Shown one piece after another: positions 21,550 through 31,150 of a stretch of DNA of 64,000 bases (position 1 is its first letter; each line of letters begins with the position of its first letter). Made by a program: the position numbers and the translations under genes. Below the pieces are notes generated by a model. That model was not told where the DNA came from. It saw only the letters and a program-made list of their open reading frames with translations, and ran no database searches. Source of the stretch: Fulvia fulva (taxonomy: Eukaryota > Ascomycota > Dothideomycetes > Mycosphaerellales > Mycosphaerellaceae); the NCBI RefSeq assembly GCF_020509005.1, contig NC_063019.1:620001-684000 (forward strand), written 5' to 3'.

Positions 21550-24500
21550 GCGTGGTAGACAGCGGTCACCCGAACTTCCTAGGACAGAAAGAGCATGAGA
21601 TTGAGAGACACGGAACGCAAGAGACGGTAACAGACTATAGTGAGGAGCTTAAGATATCGGCATGCGCACTGGATAAGCAACAGCCAGCTGTGTACCCTCA
21701 CATAGTGTTACCCGTAATGATACAACAGAGAAAGGCTCGAGGCCTTGTAGATTCTGCTTCCACCTCTCTCTTTCTTGACTGGAAATTCACACGCAAATAC
21801 ACAATACCCCTGATCCCTTTGACGCAAAGCCGACGACTAACACTGGGAGATGGAACGGCCACTGCGCGGCAGATTACACACGCGGCCCCTGTAGACGTAG
21901 TCATAGGCGATCATCACGAGCAAATGTTATGCTACGTCACCGACCTCGAATACGACATCGTCTTTGGCCTGCCGTGGCTTACAGCGCACAACCCAAACAT
22001 CTTCTGGGAGACAGGCGAGGTGGCATTCAGGTCGGATTACTGCTTTGGTCACTGTCTACAGAATAAGACACCGACAACAGTGCAATCCCTGAACCACCGC
22101 GAGAAGAAGAAGCAGGCACCAGTACGGTACGGACCAGAGCCCTTCACTGGAGATGTAGCGAGCTTCACAGCAGGAGGAGCAGAGCTGAATGCCTCATCAT
22201 ATGACCTGGAAGACATAGACGATGAAGAAGTGGACTGCCAGGGCGTTTCTCAACGCGCGTGGGGGATGTACGCGCACCGGCCTGGGGCTGAGTGCTTCTA
22301 CATCATGCCCACTAGGCGTGAGAGCGACGGCGGAGAGCTTAAGCTGAGTGCAATGGCTGCTGATGATCTGGACCAATTCTTGAACAAGCAGTTCAATCAC
22401 AACCCAAAGGAGAAGTTGCCGCCAATGTACCACGATATTGCGGACGCTTTCTCAGCTAAGGATCATGAAGGACTCCCACCTCACCGACTAGGCGTAGATC
22501 ATGAGATTCACATTAAGCCTGATGGTCCACAAGAGCCACCATACCGCAAGCCCTACGGCCTAGCTGAGAAGGAGAACGAGGCAGTTAAAAAATGGCTAGA
22601 CGAGCAAACATCTGAAGGGAAGGTGCGGAAAGCAGGGCAAAAGACGAACCAGTCTCCTGCACCAGTGCTAGTGGTACGTAAGCCTGGAGGTGGGCTGCGT
22701 GTTTGTATCGACTACAGAGGATTGAATGCGATCACTATCAAGAACCGGTATCCGATTCCCTTGATACAAGAGACGCTCAACCGCATGCACGGCAAGAAGT
22801 ACTTCACAAAGCTGGACATTGTAGCAGCCTTCAACAAGTTACGGATAGCTGAAGGGCACGAGTGGTTGACAGCGTTTGCGACACGATACGGCATCTACGA
22901 GTGTCTAGTGTTGCCATTCGGCTTGTGCAACGGACCAGCATCGTTCCAATCATACATCAACAAGGTCTTGCAAGAACACCTAGACGACTTTGTGTCGGCC
23001 TACCTGGATGACGTACTTATCTTCAGTGACACCTTGGAGGAGCACATTGAACACGTGCGGAAGGTTCTCACCAAGCTACGCGATGCAGGACTTACAGTGG
23101 ACATCGACAAAAGCGAATTCCACCAACAGAAGGTGAAGTATCTTGGGCTAATCATAACCCCTGACGGCATCGAGATGGACCCCGAGAAACTCGAATGTAT
23201 TCAGACATGGGAAGCTCCTGAGAACCTGAAGGATGTCCAGGCCTTCCTTGGATTTGCCAACTTCTACAGGCGATTCATCGAAGCATTTTCGCGCATAGCT
23301 GCTCCTCTCACAAACCTGACCAAGTCGGACGGACCAAGCAATCACAAGAACAGAAGGATTCAATGGTCACTAGATTGCCAACGAGCCTTTGACAATTTGA
23401 AAGCTGCGTTCAGCAAAGCCGGCATGCTCGCACATTACGTGCCAGGCAGGGAAACAGTAATAGAGACAGATTCTTCAGATTTTGTGAACGCCGGCGTGCT
23501 TTCGCAGTATGACGAGAATGGTGTGCTACATCCTGTGGCCTTCTACTCGAAGAAGTTGAGTCCACAGGAGTGCAATTATGAAATCTATGATAAGGAACTG
23601 TTAGCCATCATCAAGGCTTTTGAGGAATGGAGACCCGAGCTCGCCTGCGAGGCAGATGATGAGGACTCACAGCCAGTCAAGATTTACACCGACCACAAGA
23701 ACCTGGAATACTTCATGACGACAAAGCAGCTAAATCGGCGACAAGCGCGTTGGGCTGAGTTCTTGTCACAGTTCAACTTCAAGATAATATACCGTCCAGG
23801 ACTTCAAGGTACAAAGCCAGACAGCCTGACGAGACGCAGCCAGGACCTTCCGCAGGGGGTGGACGACCCTCGGAACCAGCATCAGCATCAGACATTGCTG
23901 CCTCCTAAGCGATTCCTTAAGATCGCCTCACTACAGGCAACAGTAGAAGATGCGCCGGAAGAAGAGGAACCAGTACCGCTAAACCCTGAAGCTGAAGAGT
24001 TTATGCCTACAGAACGAGATGCGCCTACTGAACAACCGGCGACGCGTGAAAGTCAGCGGGAAGCCGAACTCGAGTATCGAATGTCGACGGCGTACGTAAC
24101 CGATAACGAGCTCAAGACCGCGATTAAGGACCTGCAGAAAGACCGCACTCCTACACTGCTACAGAGAGCGAAGATTCACCCAGCACACTGCAAAGTGGAT
24201 GGCGACCTGCTATATGTTCGAAACCAATACGACGGCTGGAGCTTATGGGTACCAAATGACCAAGCTTTACAGACCAGGATAATCAAGATAAACCATGACG
24301 CTCCAGCAGCAGGCCATCCAGGACGAGCTCGCACTTATGAACTCGTAGCACGTGAATTCTACTGGCCTGGATTAGCGAGATCCGTGCGCAGATACACCGC
24401 GAATTGCCGCACCTGCCGTACAACAAAATCTCTGCACTCCCAGCCACTAGGATTACTACAGCCACTTCCTGTTCCAGATCGGCCTTGGAAACACATTGCA

Positions 24501-26216
24501 GTCGACTTCGTTGTCGGACTCCCAGACAGCACTCTTGACGGCATGGTCTACAACAACATTATGACCGTCACTGACAGGCTCACTAAGGAAGTCGAGCTGA
24601 TCCCTATTGGCGCAATGACAGCACAGAATACGGCAAGGCTTTTCCTCAAACATGTGTTCTGTCGGCGCGGGTTTCCTGACACCATTACATCAGACCGTGG
24701 CAAGCAGTGGGTTGCTACCTTCTGGAAGAAACTCTGCAAGATGCTCCGCACAAATCGCAAGCTGAGTTCTTCGTATCACCCAGAAACTGATGGACAGTCA
24801 GAACGCACTAACCAGGCGATGGAACAGTATCTCCGCATGTTCACCAACGAGGCACAGGATGACTGGGCAGAATGGCTGTGCCTTGCTCAGTTCGCGATCA
24901 ACAATCACCTGTCTGAGACTACTGGTGTGTCGCCGTTCTACGCCACCTTAGGATACAACCCTGAGTTCATAGAGCGAGTTGACCTGAACGCTGGAAAGGA
25001 GGGAGGACTGACCACTCTCCAGCGACTGGACGCGCGATCAGCAGAAACCTTTGTGCGTCGAATTTGCGAGCTTCACAAACACCTTCAAGAGAATATGCGA
25101 ATGTCACAAGCTCTCCAAGCAGAGGCAGCAAACCGCCACCGAAGCATTCCTCCAGACTACAAGGTGGGTGATTGGGTGTATCTTAGCACCAAGAACATCC
25201 GCACGACTCGACCATCTAAGAAGCTGGACAGGAGATATGCCGGCCCTTACCAGATCACGGAAGTTATGCCGGCCAGACTCTCTTATCGACTGAAACTATC
25301 AGACGCTCTAGTAGGACTTGATAACTGCTTCCACACCTCACTACTACAACGAGCCGACCACCCCGATTTCCCACCACTTGAAGGGCAGCATCTGGCGCCG
25401 CCACCACCGATAACTATCGAACCTGACACCACCGAGGCTGATGCAGCAGCCGATGTAGTGGCAGCACCTACGCACATGTACGAGGTGGAAAAGATCCTTG
25501 ACATGTACACCCGTAAGCGGGCAGGCAAGGTGAAGAAGGGGCACAAGCGCAAAGTAGATACATGGTACAAGGTGAAATGGGCTGGATATCAGAACGAAGA
25601 GGATGGTGAGACCTGGCAACCTGCAGAGGACATGCTTGAACACGCAGCCGCCGCTGTTGCAGACTTTCACCATAACCGGCCGGAGTTGTCTACGCCTGTA
25701 GGCTTCGCAGCTCCATCTGACTGGTCCCTACCAGCCACTGAGATACTCGGGCTCAACTCGATCAGGGTCATTCCGAAAGACACCGTCACGAATGAGTCGC
25801 CTCGAGCCTTGCCTCTAATAGAATCTGCTCCGCACATATTCGATACTCGAGTGGAGCCTACAGAGCCTGCAATGATACCCAACTTTGGTCATAAGGATCA
25901 TACGCGAGTGCGAGCCGAAGACAGACTTAGATCTGGGGCAAGCCAGCTAACTAGGCAACATGTTTCTCGAAGGAAGCCGGTCGAGGATAGTCTTGATAGA
26001 GCGAATGCGATGTTATCGGATGACGACAGGGCACTAGAGGATGATTCGGCGTTCGCGCGATTATGGAGCTCGACAGGCAAGTGGCCTCACAAGGTGAATA
26101 ACGCTCAGAGGACTGAGGCGTGTTTTGGGAGGGGGGGTACTGTCACGGGCAGCCCGCGACCCCTCACTGTAGCTGCGTCGGCCCGGCTGAACCGCGGACC
26201 TTCTGCATCGGGTTAG
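21420..26216 (+). CDS. pol: Pol polyprotein of gypsy F (PR-RT-RH-IN-chromodomain)
   Basis: The open frame is 1598 codons from the first Met, but is probably entered at about 21531 by -1 frameshifting. The protease has D111 in a D-S-A triad, a TLGDG flap and a VFGLPW block. RT carries DYRGLNAI and YLDD (528-531). RNase H has Asp684, Glu726 and Asp758. Integrase has H959, H966, C996 and C999, then D1029, D1092 and E1128, a D,D(35)E spacing. A chromodomain spans about 1353-1420. A C-terminal extension of roughly 180 residues follows, and the stop lies inside the 3' LTR. Every catalytic residue checked is present except the third protease triad residue, which is Ala instead of Gly. The protein would cut Gag-Pol, make cDNA and integrate it, with the chromodomain probably biasing it to heterochromatin. 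Confidence 0.96.
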   Translation: MPNVWVRWRLSPTASTQYHAESEREPQFPSRRSAAGKWHDRCLSVVDSGHPNFLGQKEHEIERHGTQETVTDYSEELKISACALDKQQPAVYPHIVLPVMIQQRKARGLVDSASTSLFLDWKFTRKYTIPLIPLTQSRRLTLGDGTATARQITHAAPVDVVIGDHHEQMLCYVTDLEYDIVFGLPWLTAHNPNIFWETGEVAFRSDYCFGHCLQNKTPTTVQSLNHREKKKQAPVRYGPEPFTGDVASFTAGGAELNASSYDLEDIDDEEVDCQGVSQRAWGMYAHRPGAECFYIMPTRRESDGGELKLSAMAADDLDQFLNKQFNHNPKEKLPPMYHDIADAFSAKDHEGLPPHRLGVDHEIHIKPDGPQEPPYRKPYGLAEKENEAVKKWLDEQTSEGKVRKAGQKTNQSPAPVLVVRKPGGGLRVCIDYRGLNAITIKNRYPIPLIQETLNRMHGKKYFTKLDIVAAFNKLRIAEGHEWLTAFATRYGIYECLVLPFGLCNGPASFQSYINKVLQEHLDDFVSAYLDDVLIFSDTLEEHIEHVRKVLTKLRDAGLTVDIDKSEFHQQKVKYLGLIITPDGIEMDPEKLECIQTWEAPENLKDVQAFLGFANFYRRFIEAFSRIAAPLTNLTKSDGPSNHKNRRIQWSLDCQRAFDNLKAAFSKAGMLAHYVPGRETVIETDSSDFVNAGVLSQYDENGVLHPVAFYSKKLSPQECNYEIYDKELLAIIKAFEEWRPELACEADDEDSQPVKIYTDHKNLEYFMTTKQLNRRQARWAEFLSQFNFKIIYRPGLQGTKPDSLTRRSQDLPQGVDDPRNQHQHQTLLPPKRFLKIASLQATVEDAPEEEEPVPLNPEAEEFMPTERDAPTEQPATRESQREAELEYRMSTAYVTDNELKTAIKDLQKDRTPTLLQRAKIHPAHCKVDGDLLYVRNQYDGWSLWVPNDQALQTRIIKINHDAPAAGHPGRARTYELVAREFYWPGLARSVRRYTANCRTCRTTKSLHSQPLGLLQPLPVPDRPWKHIAVDFVVGLPDSTLDGMVYNNIMTVTDRLTKEVELIPIGAMTAQNTARLFLKHVFCRRGFPDTITSDRGKQWVATFWKKLCKMLRTNRKLSSSYHPETDGQSERTNQAMEQYLRMFTNEAQDDWAEWLCLAQFAINNHLSETTGVSPFYATLGYNPEFIERVDLNAGKEGGLTTLQRLDARSAETFVRRICELHKHLQENMRMSQALQAEAANRHRSIPPDYKVGDWVYLSTKNIRTTRPSKKLDRRYAGPYQITEVMPARLSYRLKLSDALVGLDNCFHTSLLQRADHPDFPPLEGQHLAPPPPITIEPDTTEADAAADVVAAPTHMYEVEKILDMYTRKRAGKVKKGHKRKVDTWYKVKWAGYQNEEDGETWQPAEDMLEHAAAAVADFHHNRPELSTPVGFAAPSDWSLPATEILGLNSIRVIPKDTVTNESPRALPLIESAPHIFDTRVEPTEPAMIPNFGHKDHTRVRAEDRLRSGASQLTRQHVSRRKPVEDSLDRANAMLSDDDRALEDDSAFARLWSSTGKWPHKVNNAQRTEACFGRGGTVTGSPRPLTVAASARLNRGPSASG
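21525..21567 (+). promoter_or_regulatory. -1 frameshift signal between gag and pol of gypsy F
   Basis: The heptamer GGGAAAT (21525-21531) sits in the Gag frame as G GGA AAT, the canonical X XXY YYZ form. After a 5-nt spacer comes a perfect 8-bp stem, GACCGCTG (21537-21544) with CAGCGGTC (21560-21567), around a 15-nt loop that contains the gag stop TAA (21547-21549). Slipping back one base joins Gag to the Pol frame, which runs on without a stop to 26216. The Pol frame register agrees exactly. Confidence 0.85.
26121..26137 (+). promoter_or_regulatory. Polypurine tract of gypsy F
   Basis: A run of G after TGTTTTGGGA ends three bases before the 3' LTR. This is the expected primer for plus-strand DNA synthesis. 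Confidence 0.75.
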
Positions 26217-26324
26217 CGCGGCTTGGCTTTACTTTATAACTTCGCCGCGCCTCGCGCTCCTCTTTCGTAGCTTCGTAGAACAACAACTATCTCATTCGGA
26301 CCCTATGGTACGCGCGCCCTTACA
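26141..26324 (+). repeat. 3' LTR of gypsy F
   Basis: 184 bp, reading identical to 19103-19286, followed by the AAGTA duplication. The pol stop codon lies within it (26214-26216). Confidence 0.97.
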
Positions 26325-28003
26325 AAGTAAGAGGTCCTAATTCCAAAATCCTATAAGGATGCTATAAATAATAAGAAATAGGGACATCTTTAGAAGGAAG
26401 TAATCCAAAAGGAACTAGATGCTCTATAGAGTAATAATACCTAGGAAAATTCTGTTCTACTAAAAGGAGCAAATCTAGTTAGATCAAGATAGGTCTTTAA
26501 TATTAAGAGAAGCATTAGTAGAGCTATTAAAAGGTTCAAGGCTAGACTAGTTATAAGGGGCTTCTTATAGAAGTTTAGTGTTGACTTTATAGAGACATTT
26601 ACACCTATAGTAAGATAGGACACCCTTAGGGTGTTTATAGCTATTGTGTGTAAGAAGGATCTTTATCTTCACTAAGTGGATATAAACAATGTATTCATAG
26701 AAAGGACCCTCTATAAAGACATCTTTATATTACCACTTCTAGGAGTTGAGCTTCTACTAAACATAGTGTTCAAAATCCTTAAAAGCTTATATAGACTTAA
26801 GTAAGCAGCTAGAGATTAGAATCAACTCTATATGTCAAAGCTTAGAGAGATTGGATTCACACAGTCAGAAGTGGATCTATACCTACTTATCTATAAGAAG
26901 AGGGAGATCATAATCCTTATATATATAGATGACATTCTAATTGCTACACTAAAGTTAACAGATGTTCTCTAGTTTAAAAGAGAACTTAGCAAGATCTTCA
27001 AGATTAAAGATCTAGGTGAACCTGAAAAGATCCTTAGTATAAGAGTCATAAGGGACAGGAAGAGAGGAATCCTAAAACTTGACTAAGGACACTTTATTAG
27101 GGACAGCCTAGCTAAGATAGGAATGAACTATAAGAAGGCAGCACCTATACACTTACCTATAGACAGCTATAAGGCCCTTAAACCTTCAAGCTATATAGAT
27201 AAGAGGTGTGACAAGGCAGAGTACTAGAGTATCAATAGTACTTAGATATAGCTAGTAACAATCACAAGGCTAGACATTGCTTTTGCCCTAGGAAGGATAA
27301 GCTCATTTGTGAGTGACCTATCCACCTACTACATAAAGGCTTTGAAGAAGATCACTAGGTACCTAAGATTATACCCTGATCTAGGACTTCAGTTCTTAAA
27401 GTCTAGAAAAGGACACCTTATTAGATACTGTGATTCTGATTATACTATAGACAAAGTAGACAGAGTCTTAATCCTGAGGTATGTCTTCTTCCTCTATAGG
27501 GCACTAGTTTCTTAGATAAGCAAGAAGCAAAAGTCTGTAGTAACATCTATAATAGAGGCTGAATATATAGCTATAAATGTATATACGAAGCAGTCCCAAT
27601 TCCTAGCTTCACTACTAAGAGAAATGGATTGTCTAGAGTTAGTAGGAGACTGTTCCTATCAACTAAGAATCACTAGGAACTAGGAGACTGTATCAAATTT
27701 GAGACCAGTCCAATTAAGAGGTGACAATCAAGCTGCCCTCACCCTAGTAAAAGATGTATATGTTCATAACAAGTCGAAGCACATTGACATTACCTATAAC
27801 GCTATTAGGAAACTTTGGTAGAGGAGGCTTATTGCTATTAAGTATACCCTAACCTCTGAGATAGTTATAGACGGGTTTACAAAACTAAAGACTAGTCTAT
27901 ACTTCTAGAGGTTTGTAAGCTAGCTTAACCTGTTATAAAAAGGTCCAAGTAATATTGACAGGAAGTGAGCAGACTATAACCTCCTATACGAGATGAGTAG
28001 GAG
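26325..28003 (+). pseudogene. Copia-1 reverse transcriptase and RNase H remnant
   Basis: This continues the copia-1 polyprotein directly from 19102 once gypsy F and one AAGTA are removed. RT blocks include RLVVRGF-like near 26540, SLYRLKQAARDWNQL near 26780-26830 and the catalytic Y-x-D-D-I near 26918-26950. RNase H follows, with SDYTIDKVDR near 27435-27465 and the KSKHIDI-like end near 27770-27790. Compared with copia-A to C, Gln and Trp codons are TAG and many Cys or His codons are Tyr. It is inactive. Confidence 0.85.
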
Positions 28004-28238
28004 TGTTAAGATGTAGCATCTTAAAGGGAGTCAACAATCAGGAAGTGATCTAGTAGCCTAAGGCATCTACGATAACTCAGCTTGTAGGGAGATACCTTCT
28101 CTCCCCTTTAGCTTAGATAGACATCTAACACAATCAACATATTGGTTCCTAATATATTACTATATACTCGTGCTATTAGTTAGTTAAAGATTGATCTCTT
28201 ACTCTACTAAGCTACTATCTACCCGTACCTATTTAATA
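28004..28238 (+). repeat. 3' LTR of copia-1
   Basis: 235 bp, beginning TGTTAAGATG and ending ACCTATTTAATA, the RIP form of ACCTGTTTAACA. GTACT follows at 28239-28243. Confidence 0.88.
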
Positions 28239-28670
28239 GTACTTTTCTATTTCCTTATTCGTATTCTCGCTCTATCTATCGGTCTCGGGGTAGTATCTAG
28301 TAGATAACTTTCGCTTAATCTATAGCAACTCGTAGAGGCGTTACTAGAATACTAATATCTATTACGGACCGTAATCGGACGTATTCGACTTTAGGAGCCC
28401 GTACCTACTAAATACGTACTTAATATAGATATACGCGATATACTCGGCCTTTATACTTAATACTAGGATCAGGTACCTCTCCTTACTTAGTCTATTAGTT
28501 ACTATTAGGACGTTCTAATAGGTCTAGCTATCGGTAGTATAGCGTCCTTCGGGTAGCTCGACTACGAAGTTTATAGCTACGTCTTCCTAGGTATCAAATA
28601 GAATCGGTATTGGGTATAGTAGGCTATATAGCTTTTTAGTTAAAGTCGTAGTATTTATATATACTCGATA
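28239..28670 (-). pseudogene. Gypsy D segment 5: integrase catalytic core
   Basis: The reverse strand reads a PLPIP-like linker (near 28610), an INFVVELPEG block holding the first Asp region, a TNRLSKERY block, and LSTRYYPETDRQSE near 28290-28320 with the catalytic Glu. It joins to 44359 on the right, with LINE-3 and its 15-bp duplication removed, and to 10172 on the left, with copia-1 removed. TAG codons are frequent. Confidence 0.82.
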
Positions 28671-29409
28671 TATAACTATAAATATCTTTATAGGACAGAG
28701 CCACTTCTATTACTAAATACGGCGTATTTAATAGCGCGTATTAAGAGTAACTTAGGAACGTATAAAGCAACTATCCGTACCGGATACCTATCGAGATATA
28801 TAGCTCTAAAGCTAGCCTGTTTCGAGGTTCTAGTCACCCTATTTCTACAGCTTAGCTACGGCCCTAAGCCCCCTTCTAGACTAGCCGAAACTTAGCTAGA
28901 ACATTACCTGACTTAGATTATAAGCTATACTAGCAATTCACTACAAACCTACTTTATACCCTTAACGTATATAGCTCGCGTAATATATAGAACACTAATA
29001 AGACCTTACGCTATAACCTAAACGGCCGCCCGCTAGTCCTCTCGAAAAGGAGAAGGCGAACTAGAGACATAGACTCTAGACTAGAAGCCTAGCTAGCGAG
29101 TATTAAGCAACTTATAAGGGAAACCTACGCCTACTAAAAACAGACACAAAGTACACTACTACCGAGCTAGGAATAACATAGCTAGTAATAATAGCTAAAC
29201 TAGTAATAGCTATAGTAACCGCGACTATAAATATAGGGCAAGCTACCCCTCCGGGTTAACTAAACCTCTATATAGAAGGACCTCTATAAAGAGGCTTAAG
29301 AGATACTCGAAGTAGATAAGCGCCTAGCTAGGGCGTATAAGAACACGATCGCCTAACTCCTCGGAGCCCTTAAGGCACTCGAATATTAGATCCTAAGAGC
29401 AATCTAGTA
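28671..29409 (+). pseudogene. LINE-3 5' region and start of ORF1
   Basis: The last third encodes a helical stretch similar to the beginning of LINE-2 ORF1 (R-L-A-R-x-Y-K-N-T...LLGALKALE near 29310-29390). The first 500 bp resemble a 5' UTR and hold no recognisable domain. It stops at the copia-A insertion and resumes at 34943. Confidence 0.6.
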
Positions 29410-29643
29410 TATTAAATAGGTACAAGTTACGTAGTAGTGGAAGACGGCGGATCACACGAAAGACGAAGAAGGACCTAATGGGATAGCGTGTATCTATATA
29501 CAGTATCGCCGGTGTTGGTGTAGGTGGATGCTAGGTGTCCGGGTGTTTGCTAGCCTATAGGCTGGCAAACCCTAGTCACGTGATCTAGTTATATGACACA
29601 CCTACACCCACATGCTTGTCCTGCGGCCTGTATGTTCTCAACA
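29410..29643 (-). repeat. 3' LTR of copia-A
   Basis: 234 bp, partner of 34704-34937. The plus-strand left end (TATTAAATAGG) is the RIP form of TGTTAAACAGG. In element orientation the U3 half is of the long type ending CCGGACACCTAGCATCCAC, different from the B/C type. Confidence 0.9.
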
Positions 29644-29678
29644 CTCCCACTCAGGCCACATGGTCTCCTACAATCCCT

Positions 29679-31150
29679 TTACGTAAGCTGGAGCTGCCTC
29701 ACAAAGTTTTGGAACTGCTGGCCATTAAGGGGCTTTGTTAACCTATTAGCAGCTATGTCCATTATATAGCAGTAGTCCACTGCAATCTTCTTCTGCCACT
29801 AGAGATGTCTGACATAGTTATATACAACATCAATATGCTTTGACCTTTCATGCACATGGGCATCTTTGACAAGTGTCAAAGCGGCTTAGTTGTCACCTAT
29901 GAGCTTGACTGGCCTTAGCTCGTCAATAGTGCCCTTGCTTGCCCTTACACTCGGCTGGAAAGAGCTCTTTCCCACCAGTTCTGGGCACCCCATTTCCCTA
30001 AGGACAGCAGCAAGAAATTGTGACTGCTTTGCGGCTGCGTTCATAGCTATGAACTCAGCTTCTATTGTTGATGTTGCAACAGACTTCTGCTTCCTACTCA
30101 TCTAGGACACAGGTGATCCACAAAGGAACTACACGTATCCCAGAATTGAGACTCTATCCACTTTGTCCATGGCGTAGTCAGAGTCCGAGTATCCCTAGAG
30201 ATTGCCCCCTCCCTTTCTATACATAAGACCTAGGTCTGGGTACGACCGTAGGTATCGGGAGAGCTTCTTCAAAGCCTTTATATGCTGCTACGAGGGATCA
30301 GCAACAAATGAGCTAATTCTTCTAAGGGGGAATGCTAAGTCTGGCCTTGTCATTGTCATTAGCCACATCTAGGTACCATTGTGGCTCTAGTAATCCTGTT
30401 TGTTACACCTCTCATCCATAGGTGCCGTAGGCACTAAATGCTCGTAGCTCTCTATAGGTGAGTGGGTTAGCGTAGCCTTCTCTCTAGCCATGTTCATCTT
30501 GGCTAAGTTAGCGTGGACATAGTGTCCTTGATCAAGCTTCAAAGTGCCTTAGGACCTGTCTCTTGTAATCCTTATTCTAAGGATCTTCGTAGGTTCACCA
30601 AGATCTTTAATCTTAAACACTTTTCCAAGCTCAGCCTTAAACCACTGAACATCTGATAGCTTCGGAGCTGCAATAGGTATGTCATCCACATAGGTAAGGA
30701 CCATAAGGTCTCTATCCGTATAGATAAGTAGGTATGGATCTACCTAGGACTAGGTAAATCCAATCTTCTCTAGCTTCGTAACACAGAGCTTGTTCCAGTC
30801 TCTAGCTGCTTGCTTAAGCCTATAAAGGCTTCGTAGGACCTTGAACACTATGTTTGGAGGTACTTCAGCTCCTAGGGGTAGGATCATATAGATGTCTTCA
30901 AGAAGGCTACTTTGGGTAAAAGCATTATTCACATCCACTAGGTGCATCTCGAGATCTCTCTTACACACTACTACTATAAATACTCGGAGAGTATTATGTC
31001 TAACAGTAGGTGTAAAGGTCTCTTCGAAGTCAACCCCATATTTCTGTGCAAACCCTCTTACAACTAGTCTTGCCTTGAACTTCTCAATGGCTCCACTAAT
31101 TATTCTTTTCACATCAAAGACCCACCTAGAAGTAATTAGATTCGCACCCT
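29679..31150 (-). pseudogene. Copia-A reverse transcriptase and RNase H
   Basis: The frame shows KFKARLVVRGFAQKYGVDFEETF near 31010-31090 and LYRLKQAARDWNKL near 30780-30830. The Y-V-D-D-I catalytic box lies near 30680-30700, and RNase H ends with SRKQKSVATSTIEAEF near 30040-30100. It is interrupted by TAG, including one at the G-F-T-(Q)-S-Q-V-D-P junction near 30745-30755 also found in copies B and C. The terminal stop is near 29679. Confidence 0.87.

Larger units (their letters stand above)
19103..26324 (+). mobile_element. Gypsy F: intact Ty3/gypsy chromovirus
   Basis: This is a 7222-bp element with 184-bp LTRs that read identically and an exact AAGTA target duplication (19098-19102 and 26325-26329). 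It has two long open frames (Gag, Pol) overlapping in -1 register, a polypurine tract and a putative self-primer. Base use is normal, with CpA and TpG abundant, in sharp contrast to the RIP-mutated copia-1 around it. All key Pol residues except the usual Gly of the protease triad are present. It is the only element here that looks able to move on its own. Confidence 0.97.
10178..28238 (+). mobile_element. Copia-1: Ty1/copia element interrupted by LINE-2 and gypsy F
   Basis: The two LTRs (10178-10436 and 28004-28238) are flanked by the same 5-bp target duplication GTACT (10173-10177 and 28239-28243). Internal order on the plus strand is primer site, leader, gag, protease, integrase, RT, RNase H, which is the copia order. 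Removing LINE-2 and gypsy F leaves an element of about 5.6 kb. It is strongly A+T rich and full of TAG codons, so it is inactive. Confidence 0.92.

Noticed and set aside
21560..21590. D-S-G near Pol residue 47 as the protease active site
   Set aside because: It lacks the hydrophobic residues before and the Ala-Ser/Thr after the triad. The flap and final protease blocks align with the D-S-A at residue 111 instead.
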